DNA of 64,000 nt, taken from Streptomyces canus 299MFChir4.1 (lineage in GTDB: Bacteria > Actinomycetota > Actinomycetes > Streptomycetales > Streptomycetaceae). The stretch covers positions 171,832 through 235,831 of the forward strand of contig NZ_KB911592.1 in assembly GCF_000383615.1 (NCBI RefSeq). The letters are read 5' to 3'. Positions 53,132 through 62,207 of this stretch are shown piece by piece. A model generated the notes under the pieces. The model saw nothing but the letters and a program-made list of their open reading frames with translations. It was not told the origin of the DNA and searched no databases. The translations under genes were made by a program, and so were the position numbers. The stretch's first letter is position 1. Every line of letters starts with the position of its first letter.

Positions 53132-54177
53132 GCCAGAGCCATGCCGGGGACGCGCTGCCGGATGGCCTCCATCTCGGCCTCGTCGGAAACACCCTGCCAG
53201 TCGTATCGGGGGGTGTACGGCGACTCCAGGGCACGCAGCTCGTCAGCAGCGAGCTCGATGTCGAGGGAGGCCACGGCTTCGTCGATCTGCCGGATCGAGC
53301 CGGCGCCGACCAGCGGTGCGGTGACGACCGGCTGACGGCGCAGCCAGGCGAGCGCTATCTGCGCGCGGCTCGCGCCGTGGGCGTCCGCGACCTGGCCGAC
53401 CGCGTCGATGATCGCGTGGTTGGACCCCTCTTCCGCGGGCGAGTACAGCAGGTCCGCATAGGCTCCGTCGGTCTCGGAGCGCGCCGTCGAGCGGGCGTCG
53501 TCCCAGCCCCGGGCGAGGCGGCCGCGGGCCAGCGGCGACCAGATGATCGTGCCGACGCCCTCGTCCAGGCACAGCGGGATCATCTCCCGCTCCTCCTCAC
53601 GGGCGAGCAGGTTGTAGTGGTTCTGCATGGACACGAACCGTGCCCAGCCGTTCTGCTTCTGCAGGTTGAGCGCCTTCGCGAACTCCCAGGCGTGCATGGA
53701 CGAGGCGCCGAGATAGCGGACCTTGCCTGCCTTCACGAGGTCGCTGAGCGCCTCCAGCGTCTCCTCCCACGGAGTGGCGTGGTCGTTGCGGTGGATCTGA
53801 TAGAGATCGATGTAGTCGGTGCCCAGGCGGCGCAGCGAATGGTCGACCTCGGTCATGACCGCCTTGCGCGACAGTCCCCGTCCGTTCGGTCCCAGCCGCA
53901 TCGGGTGGCGGAGCTTCGTGGCGATCACCACGGCGTCCCGGTCGGCGAAGTCCTTGAGTGCGCGGCCGAGGATCTCCTCGCTGGAGCCGTTCGAGTACAT
54001 GTTGGCGGTGTCGAAGAAGTTGATGCCCGCGTCCAGGGCGTGCTTGATCAGCGGGCGCGCCTCCCGCTCGCCCCTCGACCAGACGGGGTGGCCCCGGTCG
54101 GGCTCGCCGTAGGTCATCGCGCCGATGGCGATCGGGGACACGTCGAGGCCGGTCGTGCCGAGCTTGATGTATTGCAT
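53128..54177 (-). CDS. Aldo/keto reductase
   Basis: A 349-residue AKR: MQYIKLGTTGLDVSPIAIGA at the N-terminus, DAGINFFDTANMYSNGSSEE with catalytic Asp and Tyr, DAVVIATKLRHPM with the Lys, DYIDLYQIHRNDHATPWEET with the His, and IIWSPLARGRLARG. It reduces aldehydes or ketones with NADPH. It heads a leftward operon (AKR, DUF998, epimerase-like reductase) and is divergent from a TetR gene with two operators between. The ATG at 54177 is the natural family start. Confidence 0.94.
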   Translation of the reverse strand: MQYIKLGTTGLDVSPIAIGAMTYGEPDRGHPVWSRGEREARPLIKHALDAGINFFDTANMYSNGSSEEILGRALKDFADRDAVVIATKLRHPMRLGPNGRGLSRKAVMTEVDHSLRRLGTDYIDLYQIHRNDHATPWEETLEALSDLVKAGKVRYLGASSMHAWEFAKALNLQKQNGWARFVSMQNHYNLLAREEEREMIPLCLDEGVGTIIWSPLARGRLARGWDDARSTARSETDGAYADLLYSPAEEGSNHAIIDAVGQVADAHGASRAQIALAWLRRQPVVTAPLVGAGSIRQIDEAVASLDIELAADELRALESPYTPRYDWQGVSDEAEMEAIRQRVPGMALA

Positions 54178-54194
54178 GACGCTCCTTAGAGTAT

Positions 54195-54234
54195 GCGGAG
54201 AGCTCTCCACATAACGTAGTGGAGAACTCTCCAC
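54195..54234. promoter_or_regulatory. Double TetR operator
   Basis: Two 16-bp dyads, GCGGAGAGCTCTCCAC (54195-54210) and GTGGAGAACTCTCCAC (54219-54234), are spaced 24 bp centre to centre. They lie between the AKR start (54177) and the TetR start (54253). They probably bind two dimers and repress both directions. Confidence 0.85.
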
Positions 54235-54252
54235 TTAGCAAGGTGAGGTCCC

Positions 54253-54789
54253 GTGGTCCGTTCAGACGCCCTTGAGAACAGAGCGCGCATCCTCGCTGCC
54301 GCCCGCGAAGCGCTCACAGCGGACGGCAACACGTCGATGAACCAGATCGCCCAGCGCGCAGGGGTCGGCGCCGGCACGCTGTACCGCAACTTCCCCACGC
54401 GCGAAGCGCTGGTCCTGGCCGTCTACCAGGACGAGGTCACCCGCATCGTCGGCACCGCGCCGGAGCTGCTGGCGAAGATGCCGCCCCTGGAAGCGCTTCG
54501 CCACTGGACGACCGACCTCGTCGAGGCCATGCGCAGAAAGCACGGCCTGGGGGACGCCCTCAGCCCGGGTGCGCACCAGGCGATCAGCGAGCAGAGCTAC
54601 GGCCCCGTCGTCGCCGCCATCACCGAACTCCTCGACGCCGGCAAGAAGGACGGAAGCATCCGCGTGGACGCCGACCCCAGTGACTTCCTCCAACTCACCG
54701 GCGCACTCTGGCGCGCCGCGTCCACCCCGCAGGACCGCGCGCCCCACATGCTCGCGCTCATCCTCGACGGCCTCCGCACGCACCGGTAG
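54253..54789 (+). CDS. TetR-family regulator
   Basis: A 178-residue TetR: ENRARILAAAREALTADGNT, SMNQIAQRAGVGAGTLYRNF (HTH) and PTREALVLAVYQDEVTRIVG, with a C-terminal SBD-type domain (DALSPGAHQAISEQSYGPVV). The start is GTG at 54253 after GGTGAGG. It is divergent from the AKR operon, with which it shares the double operator. Confidence 0.93.
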   Translation: MVRSDALENRARILAAAREALTADGNTSMNQIAQRAGVGAGTLYRNFPTREALVLAVYQDEVTRIVGTAPELLAKMPPLEALRHWTTDLVEAMRRKHGLGDALSPGAHQAISEQSYGPVVAAITELLDAGKKDGSIRVDADPSDFLQLTGALWRAASTPQDRAPHMLALILDGLRTHR

Positions 54790-54901
54790 ACGCCGAGCAG
54801 CGCAAATTGGCCACGGCAATCTGCAACTCCTGGTCCCCGATACGCTGTTGGTTGGGGATCGGGGCTTCGGGGGTTCGGTTTCGGGGGATCGGGGGTCAGT
54901 G

Positions 54902-55951
54902 GTGACAGGTGGTCATCAAGACGTCCGTACGGTCGAGGTGCCACCGCGCTTGGGAGCGATCGCCGATCTGACGCCGGTGCGTGACCAGGAGCGGCCCACG
55001 TGGCTGGCGCTGGGCGAGGACGGGACGATCAGCCGCTGGGACGTGACAACCGGCGATCACGAGGCAGTCGGGACCACAACCGTTGCGGCAGAACCCGACC
55101 ACGAACCATGGAACGACCGCGAGCTTCGCACACGCCTGCACGCCTCCCACGACGGCAGGTTCGCCGCGGTGGTCCACGACTACGGACGGTTCGGGGAGGT
55201 GGTCGACCTGCGGACCGACGAGGTCACGCTGGCCTTGGAGAACGACGGTTACCACTCAGAGACCGTGCCGTTCTCGCTGGCGTTCGGACAGAGCCTCGGG
55301 CGCCGCGTCGTGATCCACCGCACGGACTGGAACCGACTGGATGTGTCGGACGCGGAAACGGGAGCGCTGCTGACCGATCGGTCGTTCCCCGCGCCCGCCG
55401 AGGCAGACGGCTTGCCGGAGCACCACCTCGACTACTTCCACGGCGCCCTGTACGTGAGTCCTGACGGCCAGCGAGTCCTGGACGACGGCTGGATATGGCA
55501 TCCGATCGGCGTCCCCTCGGTGTGGGATCTCGGCCAATGGATCGAGGGCAACGTGTGGGAGTCCGAGGACGGTCCGAGCCGGGTCGATCTGTGCGGCCGG
55601 GCGGACTACTGGGACCACGCCATGACCTGGATCGACTCCGTCCGGGTCGCCATCGGGGGAATCGGCGATGTCGACCGTGCCATGCGGCCCGGGGCACGGA
55701 TCTTCGATACGAGTCGACCCAGCGAGAGCGGAGCGGCCGTAGAGCTCCTTGCGTTCGAGGGCCCGACCGGGCGCTTCTTCAGTGATGGCACCCGCCTGTT
55801 CAGTTCCGGTGACACCGGTCTGTCGACATGGGACCCGACCGAGGGGAAGCTCTTGGGCACCGTTCCCGGCTTCTCCCCCACGCATCACCACCCGAGCGCC
55901 CGGCAGTTCTTGCAGCTCGCTGACGGCGTGGTCCGTCTGTGGACTGCGTGA
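54902..55951 (+). CDS. WD40-like beta-propeller protein
   Basis: A protein of about 349 residues with repeated WD/YVTN-like blades: PTWLALGEDGTISRWDVTTG, FAAVVHDYGRFGEVVDLRTD, GALYVSPDGQRVLDDGWIWH, ARIFDTSRPSESGAAVELLA and TRLFSSGDTGLSTWDPTEGK, ending VVRLWTA. No signal peptide is seen, so it is probably a cytoplasmic scaffold or sensor of unknown role. Several GTG codons (54899, 54902) could start it; G-rich direct repeats lie just upstream. It has no obvious link to neighbours. Confidence 0.72.
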   Translation: MTGGHQDVRTVEVPPRLGAIADLTPVRDQERPTWLALGEDGTISRWDVTTGDHEAVGTTTVAAEPDHEPWNDRELRTRLHASHDGRFAAVVHDYGRFGEVVDLRTDEVTLALENDGYHSETVPFSLAFGQSLGRRVVIHRTDWNRLDVSDAETGALLTDRSFPAPAEADGLPEHHLDYFHGALYVSPDGQRVLDDGWIWHPIGVPSVWDLGQWIEGNVWESEDGPSRVDLCGRADYWDHAMTWIDSVRVAIGGIGDVDRAMRPGARIFDTSRPSESGAAVELLAFEGPTGRFFSDGTRLFSSGDTGLSTWDPTEGKLLGTVPGFSPTHHHPSARQFLQLADGVVRLWTA

Positions 55952-56062
55952 CGGACTGTCCCGAAACATGCATGAACATCCATAAGGCAAGGAAAACCAA
56001 CAAAGAGCGATTTATTTTTAAATGCCCGGTATGAGACCCGCAGGTCCGGCAACCCGCACGGC

Positions 56063-57124
56063 ATGGTACGGACATTGAAACGGCATGGAAGGCACGGCGG
56101 GCACAGCGTGGCCGACCGCGAGGTCGAGGCTGGTCGGGGGACGGGTGCCGGACCGGATGAGCAGGTGGAGCGGCAGTCACCGGACACCCCGACTGACCTG
56201 CCCAAAAGCTCCTGGGGGATGGTACTGAAGGGCACGCTGAAGGAGTTCAAGAGAGATGAGCTGACCGATCGGGCCGCAGCGCTGACCTACTACGGAATCC
56301 TGGCGCTGTTCCCGGCCCTGCTGGCGCTGATCTCGCTGCTCGGGATCGCCGGCCATTCGGCGACGCAGAAGGTGCTGGACAACATCCAGAAACTCGCCCC
56401 GGGCGCGGCGCGCGACGTGCTCACCAGCGCGGTGAAGCAGATGCAGGGCAACGCCGGGATCGGCTCGGTCATGGCGATCGTAGGCCTGGTTCTCGCGGTG
56501 TGGTCGGCCTCCGGCTATGTCGCCGCGTTCATCCGCAGCGCCAACGCGGTCTACGACGTCCCCGAGGGCCGCCCGGTGTGGAAGGTGCTGCCGGTCCGGG
56601 TCGGTGTGACCGTGGTGCTCCTGGTCCTGGCCGTGATCAGCGCGCTGATCGTCGTCTTCACCGGCAGCCTGGCACGACAGGTCGGTACCACGCTGGGCGT
56701 CGGGGACACGTTCCTGACGGTGTGGTCGATCGCCAAGTGGCCGGTGCTCGTGCTCCTGGTCACCACCATGATCGCGATTCTTTACTGGGCGACACCGAAC
56801 GCGAAGGTCCGCGGCTTCCGCTGGATCACACCGGGCAGTTTGCTGGCTCTGGTGATCTGGATGATCGTCTCCGCCGGCTTCGCGCTGTACGTGGCGAACT
56901 TCGCCTCGTACAACAAGACCTACGGCACGTTCGCCGGCGTGATCATCTTCCTGGTGTGGCTGTGGATCACGAACCTGGCGATCCTGCTCGGCCTGGAGTT
57001 CGACGCCGAGATGCACCGCCAGCGCGTCGTAGCGGGCGGCCATCCGGCCGAACAGGAGCCGTATGTCCAGCCGCGCGACACCCGCAAGTGGGACGAGGAG
57101 GACCGCCAACGCCTTGAGTCATGA
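56063..57124 (+). CDS. YihY/BrkB-family inner-membrane protein
   Basis: A 353-residue YihY protein: LTDRAAALTYYGILALFPAL, the conserved YYGILALFPALLALISL helix, SVMAIVGLVLAVWSASGYVA, ANAVYDVPEGRPVWKVLPVR, TVVLLVLAVISALIVVFTG, ILYWATPNAKVRGFRWITPG and VIIFLVWLWITNLAILLGLE. It has about six membrane segments and a charged C-terminal tail. Once misnamed ribonuclease BN, its function is unknown. It heads an operon of membrane/stress proteins. The upstream 110 bp are AT-rich near 56005. The start could also be GTG at 56108. Confidence 0.9.
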   Translation: MVRTLKRHGRHGGHSVADREVEAGRGTGAGPDEQVERQSPDTPTDLPKSSWGMVLKGTLKEFKRDELTDRAAALTYYGILALFPALLALISLLGIAGHSATQKVLDNIQKLAPGAARDVLTSAVKQMQGNAGIGSVMAIVGLVLAVWSASGYVAAFIRSANAVYDVPEGRPVWKVLPVRVGVTVVLLVLAVISALIVVFTGSLARQVGTTLGVGDTFLTVWSIAKWPVLVLLVTTMIAILYWATPNAKVRGFRWITPGSLLALVIWMIVSAGFALYVANFASYNKTYGTFAGVIIFLVWLWITNLAILLGLEFDAEMHRQRVVAGGHPAEQEPYVQPRDTRKWDEEDRQRLES

Positions 57125-57234
57125 GCGGTCGAGATCACGGCCGCGGCCTCGTCGGGCCCCGCCCGACGCCTCCACAGCGACCTCGCACGTCACAGGATCT
57201 ACCGGACGCCGACGAAGGACAGGTGAGAGCACCC

Positions 57235-57654
57235 ATGACAGCTGAAGGCTCCCAGCGCACCGGCGGCGCAGCGCAGGAACCGGTCGGCGACCTGGTCCAG
57301 CGCGCCTCCCAGCAGTTGTCGCAGCTGGTCCGCGAGGAAATGCGCCTGGCACAGGCCGAGATGACCCAGAAGGGCAAGCGGTTCGGCAAGGGCGGCGGCC
57401 TGTTCGGCGGCGCCGGCCTGATGGGTGTCCTCACCCTGCAGGCACTGGTGGCGACCGGGATCGCCGCGCTCTCGCTCGTCCTGGACGTATGGGCGGCGGC
57501 GCTGATCGTCACCGCCGCCCTGGCCGTCGTCACCGCGCTGATGGCGCTGGTGGGCAAGCAGCAGATCAGCAAGGCATCCCCGCCGGCGCCCGAACAGACC
57601 ATGGACAGCGTCAAGGCCGATGTGGCCGAGATCAAGGAGAAGGCACAGCGATGA
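57235..57654 (+). CDS. Phage-holin-family (DUF1469-like) membrane protein
   Basis: A 139-residue protein: an amphipathic N-terminal helix (DLVQRASQQLSQLVREEMRL, AQAEMTQKGKRFGKGGGLFG) followed by two membrane helices (LMGVLTLQALVATGIAALSL and AALIVTAALAVVTALMALVG) and a coiled tail. This holin-6/DUF1469-like class is common in Streptomyces and is not a lysis gene. AGGTGAG precedes the ATG. The DUF3618 gene starts inside its stop codon. Confidence 0.88.
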   Translation: MTAEGSQRTGGAAQEPVGDLVQRASQQLSQLVREEMRLAQAEMTQKGKRFGKGGGLFGGAGLMGVLTLQALVATGIAALSLVLDVWAAALIVTAALAVVTALMALVGKQQISKASPPAPEQTMDSVKADVAEIKEKAQR

Positions 57655-58121
57655 CCCCGGACAAGCCGCACAGCGGCGATGAGGCAGCACCCTCCCCGGA
57701 GGAACTGCGGGAACAGGTGGAGTCGACCCGCCAGGAGCTCGGCGAGACCGTCGAGGCGCTCGCGGCCAGGACCGACGTGAAGACGCGGGCCCACGAGAAG
57801 ACGACCGCCGTCAAACAGCAGGTCGCGCAGAAGACGACACAGGTCAGGACCCAGCTGCGGGACAAGGCGTCGCACGCGGCACACATGGTGCAGGACAAGA
57901 CGCCGGAGCCGGTGCGGGCGAAAGCCGCCGCCGCTTCCGGGCAGGTCCGCGAGAAGGCAGTACATGCCGGTCAGCTGGCCCGGGAGAAGGCTCCGGAGCC
58001 GGTACGCGAGAAGGCCGGCCAGGGCATGCAGGCGGCACGGGCCAACCGCGTCCCGCTGCTCGCCGCGGCCGGCGCGCTCGTCGCGGTGCTGTCCATACGC
58101 CGGCTCAGGCGGCACCGATGA
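57651..58121 (+). CDS. DUF3618-family protein
   Basis: A 156-residue protein with the DUF3618 N-terminal motif (EELREQVESTRQELGETVEA, LAARTDVKTRAHEK), then a long Lys/Ala/Glu/Gln-rich helix with near repeats (AREKAPEPVREKAG, QDKTPEPVRAKAAAA), and one membrane helix near the end (VPLLAAAGALVAVLSIRRLR). Probably a membrane-anchored coiled-coil protein of unknown function. ATGA overlap with the holin-like gene; the next gene overlaps its stop. Confidence 0.88.
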   Translation: MTPDKPHSGDEAAPSPEELREQVESTRQELGETVEALAARTDVKTRAHEKTTAVKQQVAQKTTQVRTQLRDKASHAAHMVQDKTPEPVRAKAAAASGQVREKAVHAGQLAREKAPEPVREKAGQGMQAARANRVPLLAAAGALVAVLSIRRLRRHR

Positions 58122-58384
58122 AAGCGTCCGAACTCGCCTACAAGCCGGTCGGCATGGCCATGGGCGCCGTCAGCGGCGTGGTGGCCGGCTCGGTGTTCAA
58201 ACAGGTCTGGAAGAAACTCGGACATGACGAGGACGCCCCCGACGCCACCGACGAGCAGCGCACCTGGCGCGAGGTCCTGACCGCAGCCGTCCTGCAGGGA
58301 GCGATCTTCGCCGGGGTCAAGGCCGCCGTGGACCGAGGCGGCGCCACCGCCACCCGCCGGCTGACCGGAACGTGGCCCGGCTGA
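58118..58384 (+). CDS. DUF4235-family membrane protein
   Basis: An 88-residue protein: LAYKPVGMAMGAVSGVVAGS, VFKQVWKKLGHDEDAPDATD, and RTWREVLTAAVLQGAIFAGV, typical of DUF4235. It has two hydrophobic segments. Last gene of the YihY-holin-DUF3618-DUF4235 operon, which is repeated in this order in many actinomycetes and linked to envelope or stress functions. ATGA overlap with the upstream gene. Confidence 0.88.
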   Translation: MKASELAYKPVGMAMGAVSGVVAGSVFKQVWKKLGHDEDAPDATDEQRTWREVLTAAVLQGAIFAGVKAAVDRGGATATRRLTGTWPG

Positions 58385-58437
58385 CCGATGAGTTTTCGGT
58401 GATCGTGGCGTCTGTCCTTCGACGAAGGGAGCGCACC

Positions 58438-59043
58438 ATGCGCAAGATCATCGTTTGTACGTTCCTGACACTGGACGGTGTCATGCAGGCGCCGGGCGGT
58501 CCCGACGAGGACGCCGAGAGCGGATTCGAGCAGGGCGGCTGGCAGAAGCCGGTGACCGACGACGAGGTCGGCGCGGCCATCGCCGACTGGTACGAGCGCT
58601 CCGACGCGATGCTGCTCGGCCGCAAGACGTACGACATCTTCGCTTCGTACTGGCCGACCGCCGATCCCGACAACCCGTTCACCGCTCGGATGAACAGCAT
58701 GCACAAGTACGTGGCGTCCCGGACCCTGACGTCCGTCGAGTGGCAGAACTCCACCCTGCTGGAGGGCGACGTCGTCGATGCCGTACGCGCGCTGAAAACG
58801 ACCGACGGAGGCGACATCAACGTCGTCGGCAGCGGCGACCTCGCCCAGACCCTCATGCGGCACGGCCTCGTCGACGAATACCGGCTGACCATCCATCCGG
58901 TGATCATCGGCACCGGCAAGCGGCTGTTCGCCGACGGCGCGATCCCCACCGCGCTGGAGCCGGTCAGCGTCTCGACGACCAAAAACGGCACCGTCGTCGG
59001 CGTCTACCGGCCGAACGGCAAGCCCGGGTACGACAGTTACTAG
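58438..59043 (+). CDS. Dihydrofolate-reductase-family (RibD C-terminal-like) protein
   Basis: A 201-residue RibD-C/YyaP-type reductase: RKIIVCTFLTLDGVMQAPGG, YERSDAMLLGRKTYDIFASY, GGDINVVGSGDLAQTLMRHG and LVDEYRLTIHPVIIGTGKRL. It is an NADPH-binding fold whose substrate is unknown and is not the essential folate enzyme. The ATG at 58438 follows GAAGGGAGC. Confidence 0.93.
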   Translation: MRKIIVCTFLTLDGVMQAPGGPDEDAESGFEQGGWQKPVTDDEVGAAIADWYERSDAMLLGRKTYDIFASYWPTADPDNPFTARMNSMHKYVASRTLTSVEWQNSTLLEGDVVDAVRALKTTDGGDINVVGSGDLAQTLMRHGLVDEYRLTIHPVIIGTGKRLFADGAIPTALEPVSVSTTKNGTVVGVYRPNGKPGYDSY

Positions 59044-59124
59044 CCCGGCTGTTTGCTCGGTTTCTGGAACCCGTGTGCGGCAGGATGTGGTGGTCAGGCA
59101 GGAGCCACGACGGAAGGGGCGCCT

Positions 59125-59505
59125 ATGTCGTCCGGGTACGGCTTTCGCCCCTGGGCTCTCGGCGTGCGGTTCGTGTTGGAACTGGCGGCCCTGACGTCCT
59201 TCGGCTTCTGGGCATGGGTCACCGCGCCCGCATCCCTGCAGTACGTCTCCGTGATCGCCGCGCCCGTGGTGGTGGCGGTGCTCTGGGGGGCGTTCGCCAC
59301 TCCGGATGATGCATCCCGGTCCGGGAAAACGGTGATCGCGACCCCTGGCCCGCTGCGGTTCCTGCTGGAGTTGGCCGTGTTCTTCGGTGGTGCGGCGGCC
59401 TTGTACGCGGCGGGAGCCCACGCTTCCGCCGTACTGCTCGGCGCCGCGCTGGTCGTGTACCACCTGCTGTCCTGGGACCGGGTCCTGTGGCTGCTCAGGC
59501 ATTGA
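59125..59505 (+). CDS. YrdB/DUF2568-family membrane protein
   Basis: A 126-residue protein with four membrane segments: LGVRFVLELAALTSFGFWAW, YVSVIAAPVVVAVLWGAFAT, LRFLLELAVFFGGAAALYAA and ASAVLLGAALVVYHLLSW. The two RFxLELA motifs and the WGAFATPDD loop are typical of the YrdB family. Function unknown. GGAAGGGGC precedes the ATG. Confidence 0.87.
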   Translation: MSSGYGFRPWALGVRFVLELAALTSFGFWAWVTAPASLQYVSVIAAPVVVAVLWGAFATPDDASRSGKTVIATPGPLRFLLELAVFFGGAAALYAAGAHASAVLLGAALVVYHLLSWDRVLWLLRH

Positions 59506-59578
59506 GCAGCCACACCGCAGCCATCCGACCTCTAATCCAACTCTCTTCCACGCGCACCCCATTGACACCCCTCAACAC

Positions 59579-59613
59579 CTCCTCAATCATCAAGACATCC
59601 GATGATTGAGGAG
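59579..59613 (+). promoter_or_regulatory. Long perfect dyad covering the fucosidase ribosome binding site
   Basis: CTCCTCAATCATC and GATGATTGAGGAG are perfect 13-bp inverted arms around a 9-nt centre. The right arm ends with the GAGGAG that serves as ribosome binding site, 6 bp before the ATG at 59619. As DNA it would be an operator; as RNA it would hide the ribosome site. Confidence 0.82.
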
Positions 59614-59618
59614 CCGTC

Positions 59619-61976
59619 ATGAGTACGTATCCAAGACGTCAGGTCCTCGGCGTCACGGCGGGTGTCACTGCCTCGGCCGCGCTCTCCCTCATCCCCGCGA
59701 CCGACGCCCAGGCTGCCCAGGCTGCCCAGGAAGTCGAACAGCACCCGGGGACATGGGCGGCCGTGCCCGCTCCGGTTTCCATCCCGCTCGACAGCCTGTA
59801 TGACAACGACGGCATCGACACCGCCTCCGCGCGAGGCGGCGACTTCGACGGCTCCGGCTACACGTTCCCCGGCGAGGAGCTCCCGGCCGGCCGGGTGGAG
59901 GTGGACGGCGTTCCCTTCGTCTTTCCGTCCTCGGCCGAGGACGCGAAGAACAATCTCGTCGCGCTCGGGCAGCGCATCGACCTGCCCAAGGGGCGCTACA
60001 TGGCGGCCCACTTCCTCACCTCGGGGAGTTACGGCAACGCCTCGGGCAAGGCGACCGTGCACTACGCGGACGGCTCGACCACGACGGCCGGCCTCACCGG
60101 AGCCGACTGGTACGCGGCGGGCGGTTCGCTGTCGGCGTCGTATCGCTACGGTCCTGACGGCGCGAAGGACGAACACAGCGTCGGCATCGGCACCTCGGAG
60201 GTGTGGATCGATCCGCAGCGCGAGGCCATCGCCATCAACTTGCCGGTCACCGCCGCGCCCGAGCCGAACCAGACCTCGCTGCACGTGTTCGCACTCTCCC
60301 TCCAGCCGGTCGCCCAGGGTCGCGCGCTGGTCCTGCGCGACGTCCACTCCACGAACTCGCTCCTGGCGTCCACCGGCGCCCAGAGCGTCGAGGCCACCGT
60401 CGTCAACGCGGGCACCGCAGCCGTGTTGGCCGGCGACGACGTGTCGGTTCGGGTCGCGGTGCCGGGCGCCCGGACCGTGGAGCCCGCCGTCGTCCGCCGC
60501 CTCGACCCCGGCGAGCAGGCTCGCGTCCGTATCGGCATCCGCAACCGCGCGGGGACGGCACCTGGCACGTCCCAGGACGGCGTGGTGACGGTCACCGGCC
60601 GTGGCGCCACGGCCGCCACGCGGCGCAGCCGGCTGTCCCTCGGCGTCGCCGACTACCAGCCGACCGAGACCTCCCTCTCCGGTCACCAGGCGCCGTACTG
60701 GTTCCACAGCGCCAAGTTCGGCATCTTCATCCACTGGGGCGTGTACTCGGTGCCCGCCTGGGCGCCGGTCGGCACGCAGTACGCCGAGTGGTACTGGGAC
60801 CAGATGCAGGACCCCAACAACCCCACCTACGCCCACCACCGGGACACCTACGGCGAAAACTTCGCCTACGACGACTTCATCCCGCACTTCACGGCGGAGA
60901 AGTTCGACCCACGCGCCTGGGTCGAACTGTTCCGGGACGCCGGTGCCCAGTACCACGTGCTGACCTCCAAGCACCACGAGGGATTCGCCCTGTGGGACAC
61001 CAAGGTCTCCGACCGCAACGCCGTGAAGATGGGCCCGAAGCGGGACCTGGTCAAGGAGCTGTTCGAGGCGTCCCGGCACTACACGCCCGAGCTCCACCGC
61101 GGCCTCTACTTCTCGATGCCCGAGTGGTTCAACCCGGACCAGCCCTGGATGGGCCACGCCCCGCGCAACCCGTACACCCTCGATCCCGTGCCCTACACCG
61201 GATACAGCGCGGGCAAGGACTTCGTGAGGGACTATCAGGCCCCGCAGATGCTGGAGCTGATCCACGGTTACGACCCGGAGCTCATCTGGTGCGACATCGG
61301 CGGCGCCAACGACAGCGTGCACGTGCTCGCCGAGTACTTCAACCACGCCAAGAACCGGGCCCGTCCCATCGACGTCACCGTCAACAACCGCTCGGGCATC
61401 GCCTTCCACGACTTCACGACACCCGAGTACACGACGTACGACAACACCGTGATCGCTAAATGGGAGTCCAGCCGCGGCCTTGACCCCTTCAGCTATGGCT
61501 ACAACCAGGCCACGCCCGACGGCTCCTACATGACGACGGAACAGGTCGTGCACAGCCTGGTGGACATCGTCTCCAAGAACGGCAACTTCCTGCTGGACAT
61601 CGGCCCCCGCGCCGACGGCACCATCCCGGAGATCATGCAGACGCGGCTGCGGGAGACGGGCCGGTGGTTGCGGACGAACGGCGAAGCCGTCTACGACACG
61701 ACGTACTGGTCGAAGACGGCGGAACTGGGCGAGGACCTCCGCTTCACCGTCCGCCCGAACCAGGCCTTCTACATCCACTCCCTGGCCCAGCCGGGCTCAC
61801 GGCTCACCGTCGAGGCGCCGGTACCGATCCGCGGCGGGGACACGGTGACGATGCTGGGCCACGACCGGCCGCTGAGCTGGAGCGTTCGCAACGGAGCGCT
61901 GGCGATCGACGTTCCCGCGGCAGCCCGCAAGGCAGGACAGCACGTGTGGGTCTTCAAGGTGAAGTGGAGCTCCTGA
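59619..61976 (+). CDS. Tat-exported alpha-L-fucosidase (GH29) with N-terminal accessory domain
   Basis: A 785-residue exported enzyme. The Tat-like signal is YPRRQVLGVTAGVTASAALS, ending near DAQA. An accessory beta-rich region spans about 45-345. The GH29 barrel follows: AKFGIFIHWGVYSVPAWAPV, GAQYHVLTSKHHEGFALWDT, and the nucleophile Asp559 in ELIWCDIGG. It ends in a beta-sandwich. It releases alpha-L-fucose from glycans outside the cell. The start follows a dyad covering the ribosome site. It is not clustered with other fucose genes here. Confidence 0.94.
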   Translation: MSTYPRRQVLGVTAGVTASAALSLIPATDAQAAQAAQEVEQHPGTWAAVPAPVSIPLDSLYDNDGIDTASARGGDFDGSGYTFPGEELPAGRVEVDGVPFVFPSSAEDAKNNLVALGQRIDLPKGRYMAAHFLTSGSYGNASGKATVHYADGSTTTAGLTGADWYAAGGSLSASYRYGPDGAKDEHSVGIGTSEVWIDPQREAIAINLPVTAAPEPNQTSLHVFALSLQPVAQGRALVLRDVHSTNSLLASTGAQSVEATVVNAGTAAVLAGDDVSVRVAVPGARTVEPAVVRRLDPGEQARVRIGIRNRAGTAPGTSQDGVVTVTGRGATAATRRSRLSLGVADYQPTETSLSGHQAPYWFHSAKFGIFIHWGVYSVPAWAPVGTQYAEWYWDQMQDPNNPTYAHHRDTYGENFAYDDFIPHFTAEKFDPRAWVELFRDAGAQYHVLTSKHHEGFALWDTKVSDRNAVKMGPKRDLVKELFEASRHYTPELHRGLYFSMPEWFNPDQPWMGHAPRNPYTLDPVPYTGYSAGKDFVRDYQAPQMLELIHGYDPELIWCDIGGANDSVHVLAEYFNHAKNRARPIDVTVNNRSGIAFHDFTTPEYTTYDNTVIAKWESSRGLDPFSYGYNQATPDGSYMTTEQVVHSLVDIVSKNGNFLLDIGPRADGTIPEIMQTRLRETGRWLRTNGEAVYDTTYWSKTAELGEDLRFTVRPNQAFYIHSLAQPGSRLTVEAPVPIRGGDTVTMLGHDRPLSWSVRNGALAIDVPAAARKAGQHVWVFKVKWSS

Positions 61977-62207
61977 CCGACGGCACCGAACCGACAGCCG
62001 TTTCTGCCCATCATGTGGTGTTCGATCCGGGCTCCGCACTGCCCGCGGAGCTGCGGGAGGACGTGACCGCCCGCGGCTCGCTCAGCGTCTTCCGGATGAT
62101 GACGCACTCTCCAGCGCCCGGGTCCGGGACGGGTCAGGGTGTGATGGGGGATCACTTGGGGGCGGACCCCGATGCCCGAGGGCGGGACCGCTGACAGGGT
62201 GGCGGGC

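Noticed and set aside
57235..57654. A prophage signal because of the holin-family protein
   Set aside because: This holin-like class is chromosomal and sits in a YihY/DUF3618/DUF4235 operon; no other phage genes are present.
59583..61778. A 731-codon antisense frame over the fucosidase
   Set aside because: Shadow frame of the GH29 gene; no recognisable domains.
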